This document shows, piece after piece, positions 1 through 6,971 of a stretch of DNA of 64,000 bases. The notes below the pieces were generated by a model that ran no database searches, had not been told where the DNA came from, and worked only from the letters and a program-made list of their open reading frames with translations. A program made the translations under genes and the position numbers. The stretch spans positions 1-64,000 of the forward strand of contig NZ_JBJUVG010000001.1 in the NCBI RefSeq assembly GCF_046097595.1, written 5' to 3'. How positions within the stretch are numbered: position 1 is the first letter of the stretch; the number at the start of each line of letters is the position of its first letter. This DNA is from Peptococcus simiae. GTDB lineage: Bacteria > Bacillota > Peptococcia > Peptococcales > Peptococcaceae.

Positions 1-3
1 ATG

Positions 4-97
4 ATTTACCTTGTTTGGCCTGTTTAGTTTATTAAGCGCATGAGCATCCGCTCATGCGTTTTTTATTTGCCATTATCCGGTTTGTTTCTCTGTAGAC
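4..97 (+). repeat. Direct repeat copy 1 containing an intrinsic terminator
   Basis: This segment recurs about 208 bases downstream (212-305) with roughly 80% similarity by eye. It starts at a shared ATTTACCTTGTTTGG, runs through an identical hairpin-plus-T-tract and fades after a shared ATTTGC. The hairpin (37-58) has arms CGCATGAGC and GCTCATGCG with a four-base loop, then T at 59-64, so it should end transcription from a gene left of the window. Whether the repeat is a duplicated gene end or a dispersed element cannot be told from one window. Confidence 0.8.
37..64 (+). terminator. Intrinsic terminator (repeat copy 1)
   Basis: Nine-base perfect inverted repeat with a tetraloop, followed directly by six T. 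No gene precedes it within the window, so it probably belongs to a gene ending just before position 1. Confidence 0.8.
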
Positions 98-211
98 CGC
101 CGCATCCACCACCTGGCGGTGGTGGCCGGCTGGTGTCGCTGGCGCGACTGCTGACGCACCAGCTCCGGTCTCAAGGAAAACCCGCAGTAACGAACTTACT
201 GTAAAAATTAT

Positions 212-305
212 ATTTACCTTGTTTGGTCTGTTTCATTTATTAAGCGCATGAGCAATCGCTCATGCGTTTTTTATTTGCTTTTTCCGGGTCACCTTTCTGC
301 AGGCC
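212..305 (+). repeat. Direct repeat copy 2 containing an intrinsic terminator
   Basis: Second copy of the 4-97 repeat. The DNA between the copies (about 98-211) has no open frame. It carries a GC-rich stretch and a small inverted repeat CAGTAA/TTACTG at 185-200. From 306 to 417 nothing is seen except the AT-rich upstream region of the next gene. Confidence 0.8.
245..272 (+). terminator. Intrinsic terminator (repeat copy 2)
   Basis: Same arms as copy 1 (CGCATGAGC/GCTCATGCG) with the loop AATC in place of ATCC, then six T. It insulates the next gene from upstream transcription. Confidence 0.8.
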
Positions 306-417
306 ACCTGGTTTGGCTATTGCCTGCTAATACTGCTAGGAAAAACTGGCTATTTTGCCTAATTGGTAATAGAATAAACATACAATACTTTACCCGCAAG
401 TCTTGGAAGGTGGTTGT

Positions 418-1050
418 ATGAAAAAAAGATGGATTTTTTTCCTGGCCTTGCTGGGGCTAGGCCTGGTGTTGGCAGCTGTGACTATGTTTGCCGGTGTTCT
501 TGCTGATAAGCGGGCCGAGCGTGCAGAAGCGACCAATATGCCTGCTGCTGAAAAGGCTGCTGTGGAAGAAGTGGCTGTGGATTTTATCAGGTCCTGTTTT
601 GTTGAAGGATCCAATCAAGCGGATCCTGAACCCTATTTGGCCCAAGAGGCCAGCGCCCTTCGCCGGCTGCTGACGATTCGCCAGGCCATACAAGTGGGCA
701 GGAGTGAAAGAAACCCGTCCATAACTGATTTTCAAGTAGAAGACCTTTTGTCGAAGCCCCTTGCCGGAGACAGGGCAGAGGTCCAGGTGAGGGCTACGAG
801 CTATTGGGGTGACCCTGACCTTCCGGAGGAGCGGGGTGGACAGGAATGTCACTACCGATTAGAATTAGTCCGGCGACAGGACCGGTGGCAGGTTTTAAAA
901 GCCCTGACAGATGACACAACAGCCGGCTTTACCCACCCGGATTTTTTCTGCAATCCCGAGGCCTTTGAAGCCTACGATATGACTCATTATGATCAAGACA
1001 TCCAGGACCTGGATCTGGAAGCTATCCTTGCAGACCTGGATGGGGCATAG
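418..1050 (+). CDS. Hypothetical membrane-anchored or secreted protein
   Basis: A 210-residue protein of unknown function. I chose the ATG at 418 because GGAAGG lies just upstream; the longer frame from 403 would put that site inside the gene. Residues 1-3 are basic, then about 22 hydrophobic residues form a signal peptide or membrane anchor with a possible cleavage at VLA-DK. The rest (about 35-210) is acidic and soluble and should face outside. It has a pattern of alternating strands ending in YRLELVRRQDRWQVLKAL, like small NTF2-type or DUF4829-type secreted domains, but I cannot assign a family. It is a single-gene unit with its own terminator at 1082-1112. Confidence 0.75.
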   Translation: MKKRWIFFLALLGLGLVLAAVTMFAGVLADKRAERAEATNMPAAEKAAVEEVAVDFIRSCFVEGSNQADPEPYLAQEASALRRLLTIRQAIQVGRSERNPSITDFQVEDLLSKPLAGDRAEVQVRATSYWGDPDLPEERGGQECHYRLELVRRQDRWQVLKALTDDTTAGFTHPDFFCNPEAFEAYDMTHYDQDIQDLDLEAILADLDGA

Positions 1051-1081
1051 GCTAGGTGAATGATAAATGGGCTCTTGAGAA

Positions 1082-1112
1082 AGGGTGTAGCCGGTCAGGC
1101 TGCGCCTTTTTT
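1082..1112 (+). terminator. Intrinsic terminator after the 418 gene
   Basis: An 11-pair stem including G-U pairs (AGGGTGTAGCC/GGCTGCGCCT), five-base loop and a run of six T. Confidence 0.8.
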
Positions 1113-1155
1113 GATGGGAAATCCCTTGGCTGCAGGATTCGGATTGATTTGCGCC

Positions 1156-1184
1156 TTGCAGGATAGGGGGCGGTAAGGTATTCT
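1156..1184 (+). promoter_or_regulatory. Promoter of the pantothenate operon
   Basis: TTGCAG, 17-base spacer, TATTCT, ending 23 bases before the start codon at 1208. A ribosome site GGAGGTGAG follows. Confidence 0.6.
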
Positions 1185-1207
1185 AGGGTATAGATGGAGG
1201 TGAGTGT

Positions 1208-2083
1208 ATGACTTGGGGTATTATTGGAGCCGGCAAGGCCGGGACGGTTTTGGGCCGGTACCTGGCTGCCTATGGGCTGGCGCCGGTTGGGTATTACAGC
1301 CGGACTAAAGCCCATGCGGACCGGGCGGCCGGCTTGACCGGAAGCCGGGCCTTTACGGACCTGGCGGGCCTAGCCGCGGCCTGTGACCTTTTGGTGGTTG
1401 CCACGCCGGACGGCGTCATCCCGGCTATGGCGGAAGCCCTGGCCCCCTACCTGGGCGAGGGACACATCCTGGCCCACTTGAGCGGGAGCCTGTCCCATGC
1501 GGTCCTGAAACCGGCAGGGGCAGCCTGGCAGGCGGCCAGTCTCCACCCGATCATTGCCTTTTCGGCGGTGGACATGGACCTGGCCCCCCTGGAGGCGGCG
1601 GTCTTTAGCCTGGAAGGTGACCGGGCGGCCTGCGACCGCTTGCGGGCCCTGATGGAGGCGCCCGGTAACCGACTGGTTGAAATCAGCGCAGGAGATAAGA
1701 CCCGCTACCATGCGGCCTGTGTCATGGCCAGCAACCTGGTTTGCGGCCTTTACGGGGAAGCGGCCCGGCAGCTGGAAGCCTGTGGCTTTGCCCCGGACCT
1801 GGCCCGGGCCGCCCTGGCCCCTCTCTTTATCCATAATGCCCAAGCCCTTGCTGACCAAGGCCCGGCAGCGGTGCTGACCGGCCCAATGGAGCGAAATGAC
1901 CTTTCGACCGTTAGGGCCCACCTGACAGCGCTGGCTGACGATTCCCGGGGTCTGGCCGTCTACCGCAGCTTATCCCTAGCCGTATTGCCGCTCCTCCGGG
2001 ACCGGGACCCCGGGCGGGATACGACTCACCTGGAAAAGGAGTTGAGGAGCAATCATGCCAACAACGGTTCAGACCTTTGCTGA
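1208..2083 (+). CDS. panG: Rossmann-like DUF2520 protein, probable ketopantoate reductase (PanG type)
   Basis: A 291-residue protein expected to reduce 2-ketopantoate to pantoate with NAD(P)H. The N-terminus has a dinucleotide-binding glycine pattern (GIIGAGKAGTVLG, about residues 4-16) and a second strand motif VVATPDGVIP near 60. The C-terminal half has the helical DUF2520 layout with SLHP near 115 and a long helical region from about 150. PanG is a non-PanE ketopantoate reductase family described in Francisella, Enterococcus and Clostridium. No panE is seen here, and this gene overlaps panB by 29 bases, which argues strongly for the role. The overlap makes its last 10 residues share DNA with the panB start. 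It could be another NAD(P)-dependent oxidoreductase, but context favours pantoate synthesis. Confidence 0.8.
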   Translation: MTWGIIGAGKAGTVLGRYLAAYGLAPVGYYSRTKAHADRAAGLTGSRAFTDLAGLAAACDLLVVATPDGVIPAMAEALAPYLGEGHILAHLSGSLSHAVLKPAGAAWQAASLHPIIAFSAVDMDLAPLEAAVFSLEGDRAACDRLRALMEAPGNRLVEISAGDKTRYHAACVMASNLVCGLYGEAARQLEACGFAPDLARAALAPLFIHNAQALADQGPAAVLTGPMERNDLSTVRAHLTALADDSRGLAVYRSLSLAVLPLLRDRDPGRDTTHLEKELRSNHANNGSDLC

Positions 2084-2915
2084 AGCCAAAGGTAAGAAGA
2101 GACCCTTGACGATGCTCACTTGTTACGATTATTCCACTGCAAAACTCATGAACGATGCCGGCATAGACAGTATCCTGGTCGGCGATAGCCTGGGCAATAC
2201 CATCCTGGGCTACCCCAATACCCTGCCGGTGACCATGGAAGACATGATCCACCATTGCAAGGCGGTGACCCGGGGCGCCCCGGACCTCTTAGTGGTCTGC
2301 GACATGCCCTTCCTGTCCTATGAAACCAGCGTCTATGACGCGGTGACCAATGCCGGCCGCCTGATCAAGGAAGGCGGTGCCGACGCAGTCAAGCTGGAAG
2401 GGGGCCGGGCGGTGGCCGAGCAAATCCGGGCCATTGTGGCCGCTGGCATCCCGGTCCAGGCCCATATCGGCCTGACGCCCCAGTCCATCCATGCCTTGGG
2501 TGGCTTTAAGGTCCAGGGAAAGAACCTGGATGCCGCCCTGGACCTCATTGCAGATGCCAAGGCCGTCCAGGCCGCCGGGGCCTTCAGCGTGGTCATTGAA
2601 TGTGTGCCCGCCCCCCTGGCCAAGGCCATTACTGACTTATTAGATATTCCCACCATCGGGATCGGCGCCGGGCCCGACTGTGACGGCCAGATCCTGGTCT
2701 ACCAGGATATGCTGGGCATGTACACCGACTTTGTGCCCAAGTTTGTCCGCCCCTTTGCCCATATTGGAGAGGCCATGACCCGGGCCTTCCAGGACTATGC
2801 CCGGGCCGTTCGCGACCGGTCCTTCCCTAATGCATCTGAACAGTTTGATATGGACCAAGCCTTGGTGGACCAAGCCCTGGCCCAAAGCCAGGAAAGCGAG
2901 GCCCAACATGACTGA
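2055..2915 (+). CDS. panB: 3-methyl-2-oxobutanoate hydroxymethyltransferase
   Basis: A 286-residue enzyme that adds a hydroxymethyl group from methylene-tetrahydrofolate to 2-oxoisovalerate, giving ketopantoate, in the cytoplasm. Family landmarks are visible: MLTCYDYSTAKLMNDAG near the start, VGDSLGN with the metal-binding Asp, DMPFLSYE, AVKLEGG, AHIGLTPQS and GIGAGPDCDGQILVYQDMLG. Length is normal for the family. The start at 2055 has GGAGTTGAGGAG upstream and lies inside the end of the reductase gene. The end overlaps panC by 8 bases. The three genes form one operon that makes pantoate and joins it to beta-alanine. No panD is present in the window, so beta-alanine must come from elsewhere. 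Confidence 0.96.
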   Translation: MPTTVQTFAEAKGKKRPLTMLTCYDYSTAKLMNDAGIDSILVGDSLGNTILGYPNTLPVTMEDMIHHCKAVTRGAPDLLVVCDMPFLSYETSVYDAVTNAGRLIKEGGADAVKLEGGRAVAEQIRAIVAAGIPVQAHIGLTPQSIHALGGFKVQGKNLDAALDLIADAKAVQAAGAFSVVIECVPAPLAKAITDLLDIPTIGIGAGPDCDGQILVYQDMLGMYTDFVPKFVRPFAHIGEAMTRAFQDYARAVRDRSFPNASEQFDMDQALVDQALAQSQESEAQHD

Positions 2916-3768
2916 TTTTCCCATCCCTGTTGTCCATTCCCTTGACGATTTACGCAGCCTTATGGCCGATTGGCGGAAAAGCCGGTGCAGCATCGGCCTG
3001 GTCCCCACCATGGGCTACCTCCACGAGGGCCATGTGAGCCTGATTGACCGGGCTGCCGCCGATAATGACCGGGTGGTCGTCAGCGTCTTCGTCAACCCTA
3101 CCCAGTTCGGCGCCGGCGAAGACCTGGAGGCCTACCCCAAGGACCTGCCCAGAGATGTGGCCCTGGCCGCCCGTCATGGGGCTGCCGCCGTCTTTGCTCC
3201 GGCCCCGGAAGACATGTACCCGGCCGGCTACAGCACCTATGTCAATGTGGAAGGGGTGAGCGCTGAGCTCTGCGGCCGGTCCCGGCCCATCCACTTCCGG
3301 GGGGTGGCAACGGTTTGCACCAAGCTCTTCCTCCTGACCGGGGCCGACCGGGCCTATTTTGGGGAGAAAGATGCCCAGCAATTGGCCGTCATCCGCCGGC
3401 TGGTGGCCGACCTGGCCATTCCGGTGCAGATTGTCGGCTGTCCCATCGTTCGGGAGGCCGACGGTCTGGCCAAGAGTTCCCGGAATGTCTACCTGACCGC
3501 CGAAGAGCGGGCGGCGGCCCCCATCCTCCACCGGGCTCTGGAAGAGGCCCGGGAAAAGATCCAGGCCGGGGAAAGAGACGCCCGGACCATCATTGCCTTC
3601 CTGGAGGACCGGATCAGCGCCGAGCCCCTGGCGGAGATTGACTACATCCAGGCCGTCCACCGGGATACCATTGTGCCCATCGACCGGCTGGAAGGGCCCA
3701 TCCTGGTGGCCCTGGCTGTCCGTTTCGGCAAGGCTCGCTTAATCGACAACTTCAGCCTGGACCTCTAA
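2908..3768 (+). CDS. panC: Pantothenate synthetase
   Basis: A 286-residue ATP-dependent ligase joining pantoate and beta-alanine. I chose the ATG at 2908, which overlaps the panB stop by 8 bases, rather than the earlier in-frame ATG at 2797 that would add 37 non-homologous residues. The nucleotidyltransferase signatures are present: LVPTMGYLHEGH with the HIGH-type motif, VSVFVNPTQFG, YFGEKDAQQ and the KSSRNVYL loop. It is the last gene of the pantothenate operon. No clear terminator is seen in the 100 bases before the lipoate operon, which has its own promoter. Confidence 0.96.
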   Translation: MTDFPIPVVHSLDDLRSLMADWRKSRCSIGLVPTMGYLHEGHVSLIDRAAADNDRVVVSVFVNPTQFGAGEDLEAYPKDLPRDVALAARHGAAAVFAPAPEDMYPAGYSTYVNVEGVSAELCGRSRPIHFRGVATVCTKLFLLTGADRAYFGEKDAQQLAVIRRLVADLAIPVQIVGCPIVREADGLAKSSRNVYLTAEERAAAPILHRALEEAREKIQAGERDARTIIAFLEDRISAEPLAEIDYIQAVHRDTIVPIDRLEGPILVALAVRFGKARLIDNFSLDL

Positions 3769-3818
3769 GCCTGCGGCCAGCCGCCTGACCATAAAAACGA
3801 AAATATGTTCCGATTGAC

Positions 3819-3848
3819 TTGCTACCGGACTTTCCCCTGGGTTATAAT
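3819..3848 (+). promoter_or_regulatory. Promoter of the lipoate operon
   Basis: TTGCTA, 18-base spacer, TATAAT. Transcription would begin near 3855, giving a very short leader before the GGAGGGG ribosome site and the GTG start at 3871. Confidence 0.65.
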
Positions 3849-3870
3849 AAAAGCCTAGGAGGGGAGTCCG

Positions 3871-4812
3871 GTGCGTTTTTTTTATAATGAATCCATGGAT
3901 CCGTATTTTAATCAGGCCTATGAGGAATATATTTTTAACCACTACCGGGAGGGGGTCAACTTCCTCCTCTGGCGGAACGGGCCCGCTGTGGTTTGCGGCG
4001 CCGGCCAGTGTGTGCCGGCCGAAACCAACCTGACCCTGGCCGCCCGGGAAAAGGTGGCCGTTGTCCGGCGGCCAACCGGCGGCGGCGCTGTCTACCATGA
4101 CGCCGGTAATGTCAACTACACCTTTATGGCCCCGGCTAGAGGCAAGCACATTGACTACGCCCGCTTTTTACAGCCGGTGGTGGCCATCCTCCGGGCCCTG
4201 GGCATTGAGGCCCGGATGGATGGCATTAGTGAACTCATGCTTGGTGATTATAAAATCAGCGGCAATGCTCAGAAAATCGCCGCCGATCGGGTCTGGCACC
4301 ATGGCACCCTGCTCTACGATACAGACCTGGATAAGCTCCGCCAATTGGCCAATGGCAAGCGGGTCTTTGTCGATAGCCGGGCCACCGCCTCCCGGCCGGC
4401 CCCGGTGACCAATATCCGCCAGTGGATGGCCGAGCCTTTTACTGATACCGAGGCCTTCATGCAGGCTTTCCTGGCCGAGTTGGACCGGACTTACGGTCCC
4501 CTGACCAGGGTTGAATTAAGCCCGGACGACCTGGCCGCCATCCGCGACCTGGCCGAGCAAAAGTACCGGACCTGGGCCTGGACCATTGCCCGGGGCCCGG
4601 CCTTTACCTTCCGCCGGATGTTCATCTGGCGGGGTGCCCCCTTGACGGTGACCTACCGGGCCAAGCGGGGCTGTATCGAAACCATTTCATTTGAGCCGAA
4701 CCATCCGGAAGCGGCCCTGGCCTTACGGGGCGTCCGGGTGAAGCGGCATGACCTGGCCCGGGCCCTGGAGGCCTTCCCAGACCTGGATGGCCTGGCGCCG
4801 GAATTATTTTAG
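3871..4812 (+). CDS. lplA: Lipoate-protein ligase A family protein (first copy)
   Basis: A 313-residue enzyme that attaches lipoate, via lipoyl-AMP, to the lysine of lipoyl domains. The catalytic domain shows RRPTGGGAVYHDAGN near residue 70, the lysine motif DYKISGNAQK near 127-136 and HHGTLLYDTDLDKL. Residues from about 225 match the accessory C-terminal domain of long LplA proteins (TWAWTIARGPAFTF and a following strand-rich segment). The start is GTG, supported by GGAGGGG at the right distance. It begins a four-gene lipoate operon and is 11 bases from the lipoyl-domain gene. An octanoyltransferase or amidotransferase role (LipM/LipL-like) cannot be excluded, because lipA needs octanoylated substrate and no lipB is seen. 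Confidence 0.88.
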   Translation: MRFFYNESMDPYFNQAYEEYIFNHYREGVNFLLWRNGPAVVCGAGQCVPAETNLTLAAREKVAVVRRPTGGGAVYHDAGNVNYTFMAPARGKHIDYARFLQPVVAILRALGIEARMDGISELMLGDYKISGNAQKIAADRVWHHGTLLYDTDLDKLRQLANGKRVFVDSRATASRPAPVTNIRQWMAEPFTDTEAFMQAFLAELDRTYGPLTRVELSPDDLAAIRDLAEQKYRTWAWTIARGPAFTFRRMFIWRGAPLTVTYRAKRGCIETISFEPNHPEAALALRGVRVKRHDLARALEAFPDLDGLAPELF

Positions 4813-4823
4813 GAGGGGAAGAG

Positions 4824-5063
4824 ATGGAAACAGTAAAAATGCCACAATTAAGTGACGATATGAAGGATGCCCTTTTGTGTGACTGGCTGGTCGAGGAGGG
4901 CGCTGACTTTGCTGCCGGCGAAGCCCTTTTCGAAGTCGAGACAGACAAGGTCGTCGCCCAAATCGAATCGGACCGGGCCGGGACCCTGGTCCTTCAGCTG
5001 GTGGAGGCCGGTGACCGGGTGGCCTATGGGACCGACCTGGCCGAGGTAAACTACCATGACTGA
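4824..5063 (+). CDS. Free-standing lipoyl (biotinyl/lipoyl) domain protein
   Basis: A 79-residue protein that is nothing but one lipoyl domain. The acceptor lysine lies in FEVETDKVVAQI (about residue 42), the hairpin turn typical of E2-type lipoyl domains, and the fold starts at KMPQLSDDM. It has no E2 catalytic or subunit-binding domain and does not look like the longer GcvH. It sits 11 bases after one lipoate ligase and overlaps lipA by 8 bases, so it is probably made together with the enzymes that modify it. Likely roles are a lipoyl carrier or relay protein, or a shuttle for an enzyme complex encoded elsewhere. The function is inferred from context only. Confidence 0.85.
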   Translation: METVKMPQLSDDMKDALLCDWLVEEGADFAAGEALFEVETDKVVAQIESDRAGTLVLQLVEAGDRVAYGTDLAEVNYHD

Positions 5064-5913
5064 AAAACCCGCCTGGCTCAAAGTTCGTTATAAGCCGGCT
5101 TCAGTGGATCGTTTGACTGCAAACTTACAGGCCAAGGGCCTGCATACCGTTTGCCAGGAGGCCCACTGCCCCAACCGGGGGGAATGCTATGAGAGCGGCA
5201 CAGCCACCTTTATCCTCCTGGGCGATGTCTGCACCCGGAACTGCCGCTTCTGCCAAGTCGGCGGCGGCCGACCCCAGGCGCCGGATTCGGAAGAACCGGC
5301 CCAGCTGGCCGAAACCGTCAGGGACATGCAGCTGGACCATGTGGTCCTCACCCAGGTGACCCGGGATGACCTGGCCGATGGCGGGGCCGCCCATATGGCC
5401 CGGGCCGTCCGAGCCATCCGCCAGACCAACCCGGCGGTCAGCATTGAAGTCCTTATCAGCGACCTGGGCGGCGACCCGGCCGCCCTGCAAACGGTTTTAG
5501 ATGCCAAGCCGGACGTCCTCAACCACAATGTGGAAATGGTCCCCCGCCTTTACCCGACCATCCGGCCCGGGGCTAAGTACGACCGGTCCCTGGAAGTCCT
5601 GGCCCGGAGCAAGGACCGGCTACCGGACGGCCTGACCAAGAGCGGCTTTATGCTGGGCCTGGGCGAAAGCGATGATGAAGTCCGGGCCCTCCTGGCGGAC
5701 CTCCGCCGGGTCCGGTGTGATATTGTGACCATCAGCCAGTACCTCCAGCCCAGCCCGGCCCACCAGCCCGTTGACCGCTATGTGACCCCGGAAGCCTTTG
5801 AAGCCTGGGCCGAAGCGGCCAGGGCCCTGGGCTTCCGCTATGTCGTCTCCGGCCCCCTGGTCCGGTCATCCTACCGGGCCCTGGCCGCCTATCGGGCCGG
5901 GAGGGAGGCCTAA
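5056..5913 (+). CDS. lipA: Lipoyl synthase (radical SAM)
   Basis: A 285-residue radical-SAM enzyme that inserts two sulfurs into protein-bound octanoate. Both iron-sulfur cluster sites are visible: the auxiliary cluster CQEAHCPNRGEC near residues 34-45 and the radical-SAM CTRNCRFC near 60-67. The conserved C-terminal VRSSYRA supplies the serine ligand of the auxiliary cluster. Length is standard. It overlaps the preceding lipoyl-domain gene by 8 bases, and its stop overlaps the next start (TAATG), so translation is coupled. The octanoyl donor enzyme must be one of the two flanking ligase-family proteins or lie elsewhere. Confidence 0.96.
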   Translation: MTEKPAWLKVRYKPASVDRLTANLQAKGLHTVCQEAHCPNRGECYESGTATFILLGDVCTRNCRFCQVGGGRPQAPDSEEPAQLAETVRDMQLDHVVLTQVTRDDLADGGAAHMARAVRAIRQTNPAVSIEVLISDLGGDPAALQTVLDAKPDVLNHNVEMVPRLYPTIRPGAKYDRSLEVLARSKDRLPDGLTKSGFMLGLGESDDEVRALLADLRRVRCDIVTISQYLQPSPAHQPVDRYVTPEAFEAWAEAARALGFRYVVSGPLVRSSYRALAAYRAGREA

Positions 5914-6890
5914 TGCGTTACCTAGACAGCCCGGGCCTGGACCCCTACCGGCACTTTGCTACCGAATACCACTTCGCCACCGCCGTACCCCTGGAAGAAC
6001 CGGTGGTCATGCTCTGGCGGACAGAACCCACCCTGATGATCGGCAAGTACCAAAACACCGCCCAGGAAATCAATACCCGCTATGCCGCTGACCATGGCCT
6101 GCACATTGTCCGCCGGCCCTCCGGCGGCGGGACTATTTATACAGACCCCGGGGCCGTCCAGTTTGGCTACATTGTCCCCGACCATTCAGAGCAAATCAGC
6201 TTTGACCACTTTATCCGGCCGGTCTGTGCGGCCCTGGCCGAACTGGGCGTCCAGGCCGATTTCAAGGGCCGGAATGACCTGACCGTTGCCGGCCGCAAAA
6301 TCAGCGGCAACGCCCAGTATAAGATCAAAGGGACTACCGTCCACCATGGGTCCATCCTGGTGGATACGGATATTGAAGTCATGACCGCCGCCACCACCGT
6401 CGACTACGAAAAACTGGCCTCCAAGGCCATTTCCAGCGTTCGCGACCGGGTGGCCAACCTGTCCGAATTTCTCCCGGCGGGTACCACCATTACCGATGTC
6501 ATGGCCTGTCTTCGCCGCCATCTCTGCGGCGGTGGCCCGGTCATCGCAATCAGCCCGGCGGATGAAGCCGCCATTGCCGACCTGGCGGCCAACCGCTTTG
6601 CGGCCCCGGACCATACCTATGGTAAAAACCCGGCCAGCCAAATCGTCAAAAGCCGCCGCCTGGCCGGTGGCCGGCTCCGTCTGGCTCTGAGCCTGGACAA
6701 GGGCCTCATCAGCGATTGCCAGGTCGGTGGGGATATTTTCGCCACCGAAGCCGCCGACCGGCTGCCGGATGTCCTCCGGGGCCTGCCCCTGGAAGAAGGC
6801 CCCCTGCGCCGGGCCCTGGTCGCCGCCCAGATGGACCGGGCCTTCTACCGGATTAGCATTGATGACCTCATTGACCTCTTATTGAGTTAA
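5913..6890 (+). CDS. Lipoate-protein ligase A family protein (second copy)
   Basis: A 325-residue paralog of the 3871 gene and last of the lipoate operon; its ATG overlaps the lipA stop by one base. The catalytic domain reads RRPSGGGTIYTDPGA, a variant of the usual GGGAVYHD motif, then GRKISGNAQYK and VHHGSILVDTDIEVM. A C-terminal accessory domain follows (HTYGKNPASQIVKSRR onward, about residues 230-325). The variant motif suggests a different substrate or partner than the first copy, for example octanoate against lipoate, or a different lipoyl domain. This split of roles is inference. Confidence 0.85.
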   Translation: MRYLDSPGLDPYRHFATEYHFATAVPLEEPVVMLWRTEPTLMIGKYQNTAQEINTRYAADHGLHIVRRPSGGGTIYTDPGAVQFGYIVPDHSEQISFDHFIRPVCAALAELGVQADFKGRNDLTVAGRKISGNAQYKIKGTTVHHGSILVDTDIEVMTAATTVDYEKLASKAISSVRDRVANLSEFLPAGTTITDVMACLRRHLCGGGPVIAISPADEAAIADLAANRFAAPDHTYGKNPASQIVKSRRLAGGRLRLALSLDKGLISDCQVGGDIFATEAADRLPDVLRGLPLEEGPLRRALVAAQMDRAFYRISIDDLIDLLLS

Positions 6891-6914
6891 TACAAGCCGA
6901 CCGGCATAAAAATA

Positions 6915-6947
6915 CCCCTAACGGATCTGTCCGCTAGGGGCTTTTTT
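6915..6947. terminator. Bidirectional terminator between convergent genes
   Basis: Arms CCCCTAACGGA and TCCGCTAGGGG with a TCTG loop, six T on the right and AAAAAT on the left. It can end both the lipoate operon and the convergent MFS gene. Confidence 0.85.
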
Positions 6948-6971
6948 GAGCCGGTCGACTTTGACTTTTAT

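Noticed and set aside
2797..2907. Longer in-frame start for panC at 2797
   Set aside because: It would overlap panB by more than 110 bases and add residues not found in the family; the ATG at 2908 fits the operon overlap pattern.
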